From the NCBI RefSeq assembly GCF_013401515.1, contig NZ_CP058529.1, positions 3,614,616-3,678,615 on the forward strand: DNA of 64,000 bases. Direction: 5' to 3'. This document shows positions 57,227 to 64,000 of the stretch, in pieces. How positions within the stretch are numbered: the first letter of the stretch is position 1; each line of letters opens with the position of its first letter. This stretch comes from Halorarum halophilum. Its GTDB lineage: Archaea > Halobacteriota > Halobacteria > Halobacteriales > Haloferacaceae. The position numbers were made by a program, and so were the translations under genes. A model generated the notes under the pieces. It searched no databases and was not told where the DNA came from. It saw only the letters and a program-made list of their open reading frames with translations.

Positions 57227-57438
57227 CGTCGGGGGTCGGTCCCGATGCAGCCATCGTTGGCCCCGGTCGAGCGTAACATAGAAGCCTCCACGCCGGCGGG
57301 AACCGACCGTCGCGCGGGAGGGCGGCTACCGGGTAGGGACCCCCGCCCGTCCGCGCGGCGGTCGCCGACCGTCGTATGCGACCGAGCGGTCGGTGGGGCG
57401 GCCCGGACGTGTTTTCGAGCGGCGTAACTTCGCATCCA

Positions 57439-57447
57439 CGTATATCC
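57439..57447 (+). promoter_or_regulatory. TATA-like box of the sugar dehydrogenase gene
   Basis: CGTATATCC lies 25-33 bases before the ATG at 57472. The rest of the gap 57227-57438 holds no gene. Confidence 0.55.
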
Positions 57448-57471
57448 GTCTCGCGCTCGAATAGTCCCGAT

Positions 57472-58857
57472 ATGGACCACGAGACCAGCAGGCGGCGAGT
57501 CGTAGCCGCGCTGTTCGCCGGCGGCGCGACGGGGATGGCCGGGTGCGGGGGGGAGGCGACCTCCGGAACCGAGCCGTCCCCGACAGCGTCCCCCCGGTCG
57601 TCCGACCCGTCGCCGACCGACACGGTCATGGACGAGGACACGGACACCCCGTCCCCGGCCAACCCGCCCGACTCGGTCGGTCTCGAGACGCTCGCCACCG
57701 GCCTCGAGGCGCCCGTCGACATCGCCTTCGCGCCCGACGCCGACCGCCGGTACGTCGTGGACCAGCCCGGTTTCGTCTACGTCCACGAGTCGGGTGGGCT
57801 CCGCGACGAGCCGTTCCTCGACCTCGGTGACTCCGTGGAGGGCGGGTCTGAGAAGGGGCTGCTGGGGATCGCGTTGCACCCGGAGTTCGCGGAGAACCGG
57901 CGGTTGTTCGTCCGGTACAGCGCGCCGTCGCGGGAGGGGACGCCCGACTCCTACAGCCACACGTTCGTCCTCTCGGAGTTCACGGCGACCGACGACGGGA
58001 GCGGCGTGACCGCGGACTCGGAACGCGTCGTGCTCGAGATCCCCGAACCCCAGCGCAACCACAACGCGGGGTCGCTCGCGTTCGGCCCCGACGGCTACCT
58101 CTACGTCGGCGTCGGCGACGGCGGCGGCGCCGGCGACCGGGGAACGGGCCACGCCGACGACTGGTACGACGGCGTCGACGGCGGGAACGGCCAGGACGTG
58201 ACCGAGAACCTCCTGGGGAGCATCCTCCGCATGGACGTGGACGGCGAGGCGTCGGACGGGAAGGGGTACGCCGTCCCCGAGGACAACCCGCTGGTCGGGC
58301 GAGAGGGACTCGACGAGCACTACGCCTGGGGGCTCCGGAACCCGTGGAGGTTTTCCTTCGACGGCGACGACCTGTTCGTCGGCGACGTCGGTCAGGACCA
58401 CTACGAGGAGGTGAACCTCGTCGAGGCGGGCGGCAACTACGGCTGGAACGTGAAGGAGGGGACCCACTGCTTCGAGGCCGACTCCTGTCCGGACGCGACG
58501 CCGGGGGACGTCCGGGGCGGCGAACCCCTCGTCGACCCCATCGTCGAGTACCCCCACTCCGGGGACGGCGTCAGCGGCGTCTCCGTGATCGGCGGCCACA
58601 TCTACCGCGGATCCGCGATGCCGGGGCTGCAGGGGCGGTACGTCTTCGGCGACCTCGGGGCCGGGGGTCGGCTGTTCGTCGCGTCCCGCCCCGACGACGG
58701 CGGCCAGTGGTCGACCGAGGTGATCCCCGTGACCGACGACGACGCCGAGAAACTCGACAGAATCCTCTCGTTCGGCCGCGACGCTGCCGGGGAGGTGTAC
58801 ATGCTCGGGATCGGCGAGAACGGCGGCGGCCTCCACCGCGTCGTTCCCGCGGAGTGA
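57472..58857 (+). CDS. PQQ-dependent sugar dehydrogenase, Tat lipoprotein
   Basis: The 461-residue protein has a Tat-type lipoprotein signal: twin arginines in TSRRRVVAALFAGGATGMAG and a lipobox cysteine (AGCGG). A threonine/serine/proline linker follows, and then a six-bladed propeller of the aldose sugar dehydrogenase family. Conserved segments are GLLGIALHPEFAEN, FGPDGYLYVGVGDGG, WGLRNPWRFSFD and NYGWNVKEGTHCF. It would oxidise sugars outside the cell with PQQ, if the cofactor is available. Substrate range is unknown. Confidence 0.88.
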   Translation: MDHETSRRRVVAALFAGGATGMAGCGGEATSGTEPSPTASPRSSDPSPTDTVMDEDTDTPSPANPPDSVGLETLATGLEAPVDIAFAPDADRRYVVDQPGFVYVHESGGLRDEPFLDLGDSVEGGSEKGLLGIALHPEFAENRRLFVRYSAPSREGTPDSYSHTFVLSEFTATDDGSGVTADSERVVLEIPEPQRNHNAGSLAFGPDGYLYVGVGDGGGAGDRGTGHADDWYDGVDGGNGQDVTENLLGSILRMDVDGEASDGKGYAVPEDNPLVGREGLDEHYAWGLRNPWRFSFDGDDLFVGDVGQDHYEEVNLVEAGGNYGWNVKEGTHCFEADSCPDATPGDVRGGEPLVDPIVEYPHSGDGVSGVSVIGGHIYRGSAMPGLQGRYVFGDLGAGGRLFVASRPDDGGQWSTEVIPVTDDDAEKLDRILSFGRDAAGEVYMLGIGENGGGLHRVVPAE

Positions 58858-58933
58858 CCGGCCGGGCGGGGAACGGACTACGTCCGCCGACCAACCCGTA
58901 GCGTTTTACCGACCCACGGCCCCACTCTCCACC

Positions 58934-61570
58934 ATGTCGAACGAGCCGGGCGGCATCGTGGGCGAGTTCCTCTCGCTGAAGGCGTCCACCGACGCCGACG
59001 TGCTCGCCATGCAGTGTGGCGACTTCTACGAGTTCTTCGCGGACGACGCCGAACTCGTCGCCGACGAACTCGACCTCAAGGTGTCCCAGAAGTCCTCCCA
59101 CGGCTCCACGTACCCGATGGCGGGCGTCCCGCTCTCGGAGCTCACCCCGTACCTGAAAGCGCTCGTCGAGCGCGGCTTCCGCGTCGCCGTCGCCGAGCAG
59201 TACGAGACCGACGACGGCCACGCCCGCCGGATCGAACGCGTCGTCTCGCCCGGAACCGTCGTCGACCCCGACGGCTCGGCCGCCCGCTACCTCGCGGCGG
59301 TCGAGGAGGTCGACGGCGCGTACGGCGTCGCCTTCGCCGAGGTGACGACCGGCCGCTTCCGAGCGGCGGCGGTCGACTCCGCTGACGACGTGCGCGCGGA
59401 ACTCCACCGCTTCGCGCCGGTCGAGATCCTCCCGGGGCCGGGCGTGCGCGAGGACGACGCGCTGCTGGCCGCGTTCCGGGACGACACGGACGCCCACCTG
59501 ACGCTCCACGAGACGGAGGCGTTCGCGCCGGGCCGCGCCCGCCACCGCCTCCGCGAGCAGTTCGGGCGCGAGACGCTCGACGCCGTCGGGCTGGTGGCCG
59601 ACGCCGCGGTCGCCGCGGCCGGCGCGGTCCTCCACTACGTCGACGAGACCGGGGTCGGCGTGCTCGCGTCGATGACCCGCCTCGGCACCCTCGACCCCGG
59701 CGGCCGCGTCGCGCTCGACGCCACCACCCAGCGCAACCTCGAACTGACCGAGACGATGGGGGGCGACCGCGACGGAACCCTGCTCGACACGCTCGACCAC
59801 ACCGAGACCGCCGCCGGGTCGCGGCTGCTCCGCGAGTGGGTCACCCGCCCGCGTCGGGACCGAGCGGAAATCGAACGCCGTCACGACGCCGTCGCGGCGT
59901 TCGCGTCGGCCGCGCTCGCCCGCGACCGCCTGCTCGACGAACTCGACGGGGCCGCCGACCTCGAACGGCTGGCCGCGCGCGCAACGAGCGGGAGCGCCGA
60001 CCCGCGCGACCTCGCGGCCGTCCGCGACGCGCTCGGCCGCCTGCCCCGCCTCGCGTCGGCCATCGAGGGCACCGAACTGGCCGACTCGCCTGTCGCGGAC
60101 GTCCTCGCACGGCCGGACCAGTCGGCCGCGCGCGGCCTCCACGACGAACTCGACGAGGCGCTCGCGGCCGACCCGCCTGGGACCGTCACCGAGGGCGGCA
60201 TCCTCGCTCGCGGCTACGACGAGGAACTCGACGAACTCGTCGCGGAGTACGAGGAGGCGGAGCGGTGGCTCGATACGCTCGCGGACCGGGAGAAGCGCCA
60301 GCACGGCCTCTCGCACGTCACGGTCGACCGGAACACCACCGACGGCTACTACATCCAGGTCGGCCGCTCGGTCGCCGACGGGGTGCCCGAACACTACCGC
60401 GAGATCAAGACGCTGAAGAACTCGAAGCGGTTCGTCACCGACGAACTGGAGGACCGGGAGCGCACGGTCCTCAGGCTGGAGGAGGCCCGCGGCGACCTGG
60501 AGTACGAACTGTTCCGGGAACTCCGCGAGCGCGTGGTCGAGCACGCCGAACTCCTGCAGGACGTGGGGCGGACGCTCGCCGAACTCGACGCGCTCGCATC
60601 GCTGGCGGAGCACGCCGCCACGAACGACTGGGTCCGCCCCGACCTCTCGGACGGGGGCGAACTCGTCATCGAGGCCGGTCGGCACCCCGTCGTCGAGCGG
60701 ACGACGGACTTCGTCCCGAACGACCTCCGACTCGACCGCGACCGGGGGTTCCTCGTCGTCACCGGCCCGAACATGAGCGGGAAGTCCACGTACATGCGCC
60801 AGTGCGCGCTGATCGTGCTGCTCGCGCAGGTCGGGAGCTTCGTGCCCGCCGACGCCGCCCGCGTCCCGCTCGTCGACGGCGTGTTCACCCGCGTCGGCGC
60901 GCTCGACGAACTCGCGCAGGGGCGCTCCACGTTCATGGTCGAGATGCAGGAGCTGTCGAACATCCTCCACTCGGCGACCGAAGAATCGCTCGTCATCCTC
61001 GACGAGGTCGGCCGCGGGACCGCGACCTACGACGGCATCTCCATCGCCTGGGCGGCGACGGAGTACCTGCACAACGAGGTGCGCGCGAAGACGCTGTTCG
61101 CGACCCACTACCACGAACTCACGGCGCTCGCCGAACACCTCCCCCGCGTCGAGAACGTCCACGTCGCCGCCGAGGAGCGCGACGGCGGCGTCACCTTCCT
61201 CCGGCGCGTCCGCGACGGCCCGACGGACCGGAGCTACGGGGTCCACGTGGCGGACCTCGCGGGCGTCCCCGGCCCGGTGGTCGACCGCGCGGGCGACGTG
61301 CTCGACCGACTCCGCGACGAGAAGGCGATCGAGGCGCGCGGATCGGCGGGCGGGAGCGACAGGGGAGACGGCGTGACGAAACAGACCGTGTTCGACCTCG
61401 GGAGCGGGCAGTTCCGGGGTTCTGCGAGCGCGGATGGGGGAGGGGCGAAGCCCCTGGACCCGGCCACCGAGTCGGTGCTGGAGGAGCTGAAAGGGACGGA
61501 CGTGAACGAGGTGCCGCCGGTCGAGTTGATGGCGACGGTGCAGGAGTGGCGTGAACGCCTGGAGGAGTGA
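58934..61570 (+). CDS. mutS: DNA mismatch repair protein MutS
   Basis: The 878-residue protein has all MutS1 domains. The mismatch-reading motif F-x-E is F31-Y-E33 in GDFYEFF, the connector and lever domains fill the middle, and the ATPase has GPNMSGKST near residues 611-618, EMQELSNIL and VILDEVGRGTATYDG. The end has a low-complexity linker and a helix pair (VPPVELMATVQEW) for dimer contact. It detects base mismatches and small loops. MutL is not adjacent. Some haloarchaea carry several MutS paralogues, so the subtype is not fixed here. Confidence 0.95.
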   Translation: MSNEPGGIVGEFLSLKASTDADVLAMQCGDFYEFFADDAELVADELDLKVSQKSSHGSTYPMAGVPLSELTPYLKALVERGFRVAVAEQYETDDGHARRIERVVSPGTVVDPDGSAARYLAAVEEVDGAYGVAFAEVTTGRFRAAAVDSADDVRAELHRFAPVEILPGPGVREDDALLAAFRDDTDAHLTLHETEAFAPGRARHRLREQFGRETLDAVGLVADAAVAAAGAVLHYVDETGVGVLASMTRLGTLDPGGRVALDATTQRNLELTETMGGDRDGTLLDTLDHTETAAGSRLLREWVTRPRRDRAEIERRHDAVAAFASAALARDRLLDELDGAADLERLAARATSGSADPRDLAAVRDALGRLPRLASAIEGTELADSPVADVLARPDQSAARGLHDELDEALAADPPGTVTEGGILARGYDEELDELVAEYEEAERWLDTLADREKRQHGLSHVTVDRNTTDGYYIQVGRSVADGVPEHYREIKTLKNSKRFVTDELEDRERTVLRLEEARGDLEYELFRELRERVVEHAELLQDVGRTLAELDALASLAEHAATNDWVRPDLSDGGELVIEAGRHPVVERTTDFVPNDLRLDRDRGFLVVTGPNMSGKSTYMRQCALIVLLAQVGSFVPADAARVPLVDGVFTRVGALDELAQGRSTFMVEMQELSNILHSATEESLVILDEVGRGTATYDGISIAWAATEYLHNEVRAKTLFATHYHELTALAEHLPRVENVHVAAEERDGGVTFLRRVRDGPTDRSYGVHVADLAGVPGPVVDRAGDVLDRLRDEKAIEARGSAGGSDRGDGVTKQTVFDLGSGQFRGSASADGGGAKPLDPATESVLEELKGTDVNEVPPVELMATVQEWRERLEE

Positions 61571-61633
61571 GTCAGCGGGAAGCCGAATCGGGAGTCGGGG
61601 GCGGGAGTCGGGTCGCGAGAGCGTCGGCCGGGG

Positions 61634-62158
61634 TCAGTCCGAGCGCCGGCCGACGATGGTGACGGTGTCCGTCCCCGAGAGTCCGTGTTCCCCGGCCTCA
61701 TCGCGCTCCCACTCGAGTCTCGCCTCGGACTCGTCGCCGTCGAACCCGGTCTCCCCCGTCGGGAAGTGGAGGACGAGGTCGTCCCGCCCGTCCCCGTTCA
61801 CGTCCTCGACGTGCCCGCCGTGCGCCGGCCGCGCGCCGCCCCCCTCGCCGACGACGTCGGGTGCCCCGAACCGGTAGCGGACGTCCTCGGTCGTCGGGTC
61901 GAACTCGTCGGTCGCGAGCGCCGCGACGGGAATCAGCCCGCGACTGTCGGGATTGATCGGGGCGTCGTCGCTCCCGGGCGCGACGTCGATGTCGAGGTCA
62001 GCGGGGAAGTGGGCGGCTGCCAGCCCGCCGAACGCCGCGATTCCCACCGCCGTCGCCGCCGCTCCCGCGCCCGCCCGGAGCACGCCCCGGCGAGCGGTCG
62101 AGGTGTCGTTCGTCGTCGGTTCGGCTGATCGTGACACGATGTCGAACGGGTGGCCCAT
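61634..62158 (-). CDS. Tat-exported protein with calcium-loop motif
   Basis: The 174-residue protein has a twin-arginine signal (STARRGVLRAGAGAAATAVG, residues about 20-39). A short domain follows with HVEDVNGDGRDDLVLHFP, a D-x-N-x-D-x-x-D loop typical of calcium-binding FG-GAP or dockerin-like repeats. Function is unknown. The ATG at 62158 is chosen over one 60 bases upstream, since GTATCTAC about 26-35 bases before it gives a leaderless promoter. It is convergent with mutS. Confidence 0.68.
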   Translation of the reverse strand: MGHPFDIVSRSAEPTTNDTSTARRGVLRAGAGAAATAVGIAAFGGLAAAHFPADLDIDVAPGSDDAPINPDSRGLIPVAALATDEFDPTTEDVRYRFGAPDVVGEGGGARPAHGGHVEDVNGDGRDDLVLHFPTGETGFDGDESEARLEWERDEAGEHGLSGTDTVTIVGRRSD

Positions 62159-62183
62159 GCTGCACGTAGCAGTTCCGGGGAAT

Positions 62184-62193
62184 GTAGATACAA
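62184..62193 (-). promoter_or_regulatory. TATA-like box of the Tat-exported protein gene
   Basis: On the minus strand the bases read TTGTATCTAC, 26-35 bases before the ATG at 62158. It supports the shorter start. Confidence 0.45.
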
Positions 62194-62421
62194 TCTCTGG
62201 TGCGATCGACGAAAACAACTGTCACGGGGTGAAGGTGACGCGCTCGGACGTCCCGCTCGGCCGATGGACATGGCAGAACGGCCTTACTTATCGCAGAAAC
62301 CGCCCCGGTTCAGTTAGACTCACCGCCTCTACTCTTACCTACTCCATCTGTGGCGGGGCCATAGTTAGGAGAAACTTGAACCACCTAACTTATGGCGCGC
62401 CTGGTCCAGGCTACGTTAACC

Positions 62422-63561
62422 ATGGATCCGGCGGACTTCGCGAACGGCCCGGGCAGCGTCGACGACTACGACGGGCTACCGTGCTACCGACCGCCGAGCC
62501 TCCCGCCGGAGCTGGCGTACAGCGACGACCTGCTCCGGGTGTACGGCGACGCCCAGTACGCGCTGGGGCGGCTGACGACGCTGCACCGCGACCTGGACAA
62601 CCCGAACCTGCTCATCGCGCCGTTCGTCCACCGCGAGGCCGCGATGAGTTCGCAGGTCGAGGGGACGAACGTCACCATCTCGGACATCTACCAGCACGAG
62701 GTCGGCTCGACGCCGGCGCGCTCGGCCGCGGAGGGGGCAGACGTGCGCGAGGCGTACAACTACGTCGACGCCGTGAAACAGGGGTTCGCCCGGCTCGACG
62801 CCGGTGAACCCATCGACATCGACCTCGTCCGCGACCTCCACGAGGTGCTGCTCGGCGGCGTCAGGGGCGAGGAGGACCGACCGGGCGAACTCCGCGACGT
62901 CCCCGTCTACATCGGCGCGCGGGGGAGCGACCCCACCTCGGCGACGTTCATCCCCGCCAAACCGGACCTGGTGGAGCTCCTGCTCGAACAGCTGTTCTCG
63001 TACGCCCGGCGGGGGGAGTACCCGCCGCTGCTGGACGTGGCGCTGTGTCACTACCAGTTCGAGGCCATCCACCCGTTCCGGGACGGCAACGGTCGACTCG
63101 GGCGGCTGCTCATTATGCTCCAGCTGTACGACGCCGGGCTGCTCCCGGGGCCGTACCTCTACCTCAGCGCGTACTTCAAGCAGTTCGGCCAGCAGTACCG
63201 CGAGAAGCTGCTCGCGGTGAGCACCGACGGCGCGTGGGACGACTGGATCACGTTCGTGCTGAACGCCATCGCCGAGCAGGCCATCGACGGCTACGACTGC
63301 GGCGTCCGGCTGAAGGGGCTGAGGGAGGAGTACCGGGGGAAGTTCCCGGGGTCGGCGACGACGCGGGAGCTGGTCGACTACCTGTTCGAGCAGCCGTACC
63401 TGACGGGGCCGCGGGCGGTGGAGGCGACAGGCCGGTCGAAGCCGTCCGTGTACGGCGCGATCGACACGCTGGAATCGGAGGGGACCATCCTGGAGACGAC
63501 CGGGAAGCAGCGGAACAAGGTGTACGAGGCGCCCGAGATTCTGTCCGTTCTGAGTTCGTGA
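62422..63561 (+). CDS. Fic-family protein with N-terminal inhibitory motif and winged helix
   Basis: The 379-residue protein has the Fic core HPFRDGNGR at residues 217-225 (H217 catalytic), which transfers AMP or a similar group from a nucleotide to a hydroxyl on a target protein. MSSQVEGT places the inhibitory motif S76-x-x-x-E80-G81 before the core, the class II arrangement that keeps the enzyme off. A winged helix ends the protein (TGRSKPSVYGAIDTLESEG). I chose the ATG at 62422, since TAACTTAT lies about 29-36 bases upstream; an ATG at 62392 is possible. No antitoxin gene is adjacent, and the target is unknown. Confidence 0.88.
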   Translation: MDPADFANGPGSVDDYDGLPCYRPPSLPPELAYSDDLLRVYGDAQYALGRLTTLHRDLDNPNLLIAPFVHREAAMSSQVEGTNVTISDIYQHEVGSTPARSAAEGADVREAYNYVDAVKQGFARLDAGEPIDIDLVRDLHEVLLGGVRGEEDRPGELRDVPVYIGARGSDPTSATFIPAKPDLVELLLEQLFSYARRGEYPPLLDVALCHYQFEAIHPFRDGNGRLGRLLIMLQLYDAGLLPGPYLYLSAYFKQFGQQYREKLLAVSTDGAWDDWITFVLNAIAEQAIDGYDCGVRLKGLREEYRGKFPGSATTRELVDYLFEQPYLTGPRAVEATGRSKPSVYGAIDTLESEGTILETTGKQRNKVYEAPEILSVLSS

Positions 63562-63620
63562 GTGTTCGAGTTCGGAGTCGTCGTCGGAGGCTGTGGTTCT
63601 GTGGACGGTCGGAATGCCTT

Positions 63621-63808
63621 GAAAGCCCCCGTGGCGCTCGACTCGGTGCGGCCGCTGTGGTTCGAAAGGCGTGAAGCGCCTTTCGTGATGACGAGACGCC
63701 GAAGGCGTCTCGAACCACGCTCCTCGCCTCACTCGCGCGGCTCGTTCGGCTGCGGTGCTTGTCGGTCCGCGCCAGCGTCGAGCGCCACGGCCCCTTTCAG
63801 TCCCGCCC
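63621..63808 (+). repeat. Full-length structured repeat (element D)
   Basis: GAAAG (63621-63625) pairs with CTTTC (63794-63798) across a CCC/CCC loop. A perfect 14-bp stem joins 63629-63642 and 63777-63790. The inner box 63643-63664 ends in GTGGTTCG, which pairs perfectly with CGAACCAC at 63711-63718. Between these lie two hairpins, 63663-63685 and 63692-63712, joined by the linker TGATGA. A conserved block lies at 63751-63773 (matching 5541-5563), and the 3' box is CCCCTTTCAGTCCCGCCC at 63791-63808. It is the best-formed copy in the window. Confidence 0.78.
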
Positions 63809-63860
63809 TTAGCCTCACCCTCCCCAACCGCCTGCGCGTCTCGTTCCCTCCCTTCGGTCG

Positions 63861-63894
63861 GTCGCTGTCGTTCGAAAGGCGCGAAGCGCCTTTC
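63861..63894 (+). repeat. Truncated copy of the repeat inner box and one hairpin
   Basis: GTCGCTGTCGTTCG is followed by GAAAGGCGC (63874-63882), loop GAA, GCGCCTTTC (63886-63894). It matches the inner box end and first hairpin of element D, with no clamp or 3' box. The sequence after it, to 64000, shows no gene; a further gene may start beyond the window. Confidence 0.55.
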
Positions 63895-64000
63895 ACGGTG
63901 TTCTGCGCTGGACCGGGAGGCGGCCGTTCGGGGTACCTACCAGATCAAGCCGAACGATCGAAGACCGAGATGGGGTCCGTCCGAACCGGGCAACACTGGA

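Noticed and set aside
63248..63718. Minus-strand open frame across element D and the Fic gene end
   Set aside because: It is antisense to a clear gene and runs into the structured repeat.

Overview
The window is chromosomal DNA of an extremely halophilic archaeon (class Halobacteria). Base composition is very G+C rich, nearly every predicted protein is acidic, and the gene content is haloarchaeal: ferredoxin-dependent 2-oxoacid oxidoreductase, A-type ATP synthase, aRF1, a MinD4-type ParA/MinD ATPase, GfcR, CTP-dependent riboflavin kinase, CDP-archaeol synthase and Tat-type exported proteins. Many genes have a TATA-like box 22-35 bases before the start codon, as expected for leaderless archaeal transcripts. 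The genus cannot be told from the sequence. No rRNA, tRNA, CRISPR array, transposase or provirus was seen.

Layout. 1-5.3 kb: end of glpC, a divergent Cdc6-like AAA+ protein, korBA and a small flavin reductase. 5.8-19.4 kb: housekeeping and transport genes (phosphodiesterase-superfamily enzyme, MFS carrier, PhoU/RCK_C protein, half-size TrxR-like protein, thioesterase, DUF502 protein, proline dehydrogenase, carS, pilin-like protein, pyrE, gfcR with an NCS2 purine permease, arylsulfotransferase). 19.4-30.0 kb: A-type ATP synthase operon atpHIKECFAB, then atpD, separated from atpB by an inverted and frameshifted 5'-nucleotidase gene. 30-39 kb: zinc-ribbon protein, DMT carrier, a duplicated-domain hypothetical protein, prf1, minD4-like gene with a 38-residue membrane microprotein behind it, argS, ribK-ribB. 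39-50 kb: ilvE, an exported ferritin-like protein, then an acyl-CoA catabolism cluster (APH-type kinase, two acyl-CoA dehydrogenases, Asp-nucleophile hydrolase, regulator, MaoC hydratase, 3-hydroxyacyl-CoA dehydrogenase, SDR). 50-64 kb: GntP carrier, zinc-ribbon membrane protein coupled to a TetR regulator, small membrane proteins, lone cytochrome oxidase subunit I, PQQ sugar dehydrogenase, MutS, Tat protein and a Fic protein.

The most unusual signal is non-coding. A modular repeat family occupies every convergent intergenic gap longer than about 150 bases (1.5, 5.4, 27.7 and 46.6 kb), and the gap after the Fic gene (63.6 kb). Full copies have a GAAAG/CTTTC clamp, a 13-14 bp stem whose sequence differs between copies while pairing is kept, a conserved inner box, and a chain of short perfect hairpins joined by ATGCTG/ATGACG-like linkers. 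Compensatory differences between copies point to selection on structure, so it could be a structured RNA, a 3'-end or terminator module, or a MITE-like element.

Other points worth attention are candidate TTGCAC-N-GARCA operators shared by gfcR and the purine permease, a TetR palindrome next to its probable operon start, two microproteins, and the frameshift in the 5'-nucleotidase gene.
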